Shown in pieces: positions 5,828 through 6,279 of a stretch of DNA of 6,279 nucleotides (the first letter of the stretch is position 1; every line of letters starts with the position of its first letter). The notes below the pieces were generated by a model, which worked only from the letters and a program-made list of their open reading frames with translations, searched no databases and was not told where the DNA came from. A program made the translations under genes and the position numbers. This DNA comes from Thioalkalivibrio sp. (GTDB taxonomy: Bacteria > Pseudomonadota > Gammaproteobacteria > Ectothiorhodospirales > Ectothiorhodospiraceae): assembly GCA_007119005.1 (NCBI GenBank), contig SKQM01000188.1, positions 1 through 6,279 of the forward strand, written 5' to 3'.

Positions 5828-6279
5828 TTAGGACTCGGTGCCGGTCTCGGCCGGAGCGAACTCTTCCTCGTGGACTGCAGTCGCGCCCGCGCCCTTGGCC
5901 TCGATGATACTGTCGGCAATCGCTGCCACGTACAGCTGAATGGCACGCATCGCGTCATCGTTGCCGGGAATCACGTAGTCGATGCCCTGCGGGCTGTTGT
6001 TCGAATCGACGACCGCCACCACCGGAATCCCGCGCTTGTTGGCCTCGGCCACCGCGATCTTCTCGTAGCCCACGTCGATCACGAACATCGCGTCCGGCAT
6101 GCGGTTCATGTCCTTGATTCCGCCGAGGCTGCGCTCGAGCTTCTCCTGCTCGCGCACCAGCATCAGCCCCTCTTTCTTGTTCAGGCGGTCGATGCTGCCG
6201 TCGGCGCGCATCGCCTCGATATCCTTCAGGCGCTTGATCGACTGCTTCACGGTGTTGAAGTTGGTCAGCATGCCCCCGA
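5828..6279 (-). CDS. rpsB: 30S ribosomal protein S2 (3' part, starts beyond right edge)
   Basis: C-terminal 149 complete codons of ribosomal protein S2, which sits on the back of the 30S subunit near the head-body junction and is needed for S1 binding. The window edge cuts a codon for which only the last two bases are seen (probably Leu of the conserved WLGGMLTN). By alignment with E. coli S2 (241 residues), about 99 residues are missing. The visible part carries [50 protein letters not shown], the Asp and Asn residues of [23 protein letters not shown], and [12 protein letters not shown]. It ends in an acidic, alanine-rich tail typical of gammaproteobacterial S2. The reading frame is intact and the stop is TAA. 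rpsB-tsf pairing is almost universal in bacteria; in E. coli S2 represses its own operon through the leader, which is outside this window. Confidence 0.98.
   Translation of the reverse strand, partial: GGMLTNFNTVKQSIKRLKDIEAMRADGSIDRLNKKEGLMLVREQEKLERSLGGIKDMNRMPDAMFVIDVGYEKIAVAEANKRGIPVVAVVDSNNSPQGIDYVIPGNDDAMRAIQLYVAAIADSIIEAKGAGATAVHEEEFAPAETGTES

Noticed and set aside
5770..5958. 63-codon upstream extension of the tsf frame
   Set aside because: It overlaps the rpsB coding region, is unlike any EF-Ts N-terminus, and the ATG at 5769 has a well-placed AGGAG.

Overview
The window is a compact run of eight housekeeping genes, all on the minus strand. In the direction of transcription (high to low coordinates) they are rpsB (3' part only), tsf, pyrH, frr, uppS, cdsA, dxr and rseP (5' part only). 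The DNA is visibly GC-rich. Protein sequences and gene content point to a gammaproteobacterium. The order frr-uppS-cdsA-dxr-rseP is the one I know from Pseudomonas-type genomes; E. coli has dxr directly after frr. The EF-Ts and ribosomal S2 sequences would suit a high-GC lineage such as the Chromatiales/Ectothiorhodospiraceae, but that is an impression and was not tested.

Layout: rpsB enters at the right edge (6279) and ends at 5828. A 58-nt spacer with two stem-loops leads to tsf (5769-4900). A 78-nt spacer with a long stem-loop leads to pyrH (4821-4087). From there the genes are packed very tightly. frr overlaps pyrH by 4 nt (ATGA). uppS follows frr after 14 nt, or overlaps it by 4 nt if a TTG start is used. 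cdsA overlaps uppS by 8 nt. dxr starts 1 nt after the cdsA stop. rseP starts 12 nt after the dxr stop, in the same frame, and runs off the left edge. Nearly every base is coding; only the two spacers around tsf are of any size.

The genes fall into two groups. rpsB, tsf and frr serve translation (small-subunit protein S2, elongation factor Ts, ribosome recycling), and pyrH supplies UDP for pyrimidine nucleotides. uppS, cdsA, dxr and rseP serve the envelope: Dxr commits carbon to isoprenoids, UppS makes the C55 carrier lipid for peptidoglycan and O-antigen, CdsA makes CDP-diacylglycerol for phospholipids, and RseP is the intramembrane protease of the sigma-E envelope-stress response. Tight spacing implies co-transcription and translational coupling from pyrH to rseP.

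I found no mobile element, CRISPR array, tRNA, recognisable promoter or previously undescribed system. The observations worth a second look are small RNA-level structures. The Shine-Dalgarno sequences of tsf and frr, and the GGAGG at the uppS junction, each lie in a perfect 5-6 bp inverted repeat with a 3-nt loop. The two spacers flanking tsf also carry strong hairpins that share a 10-nt motif.
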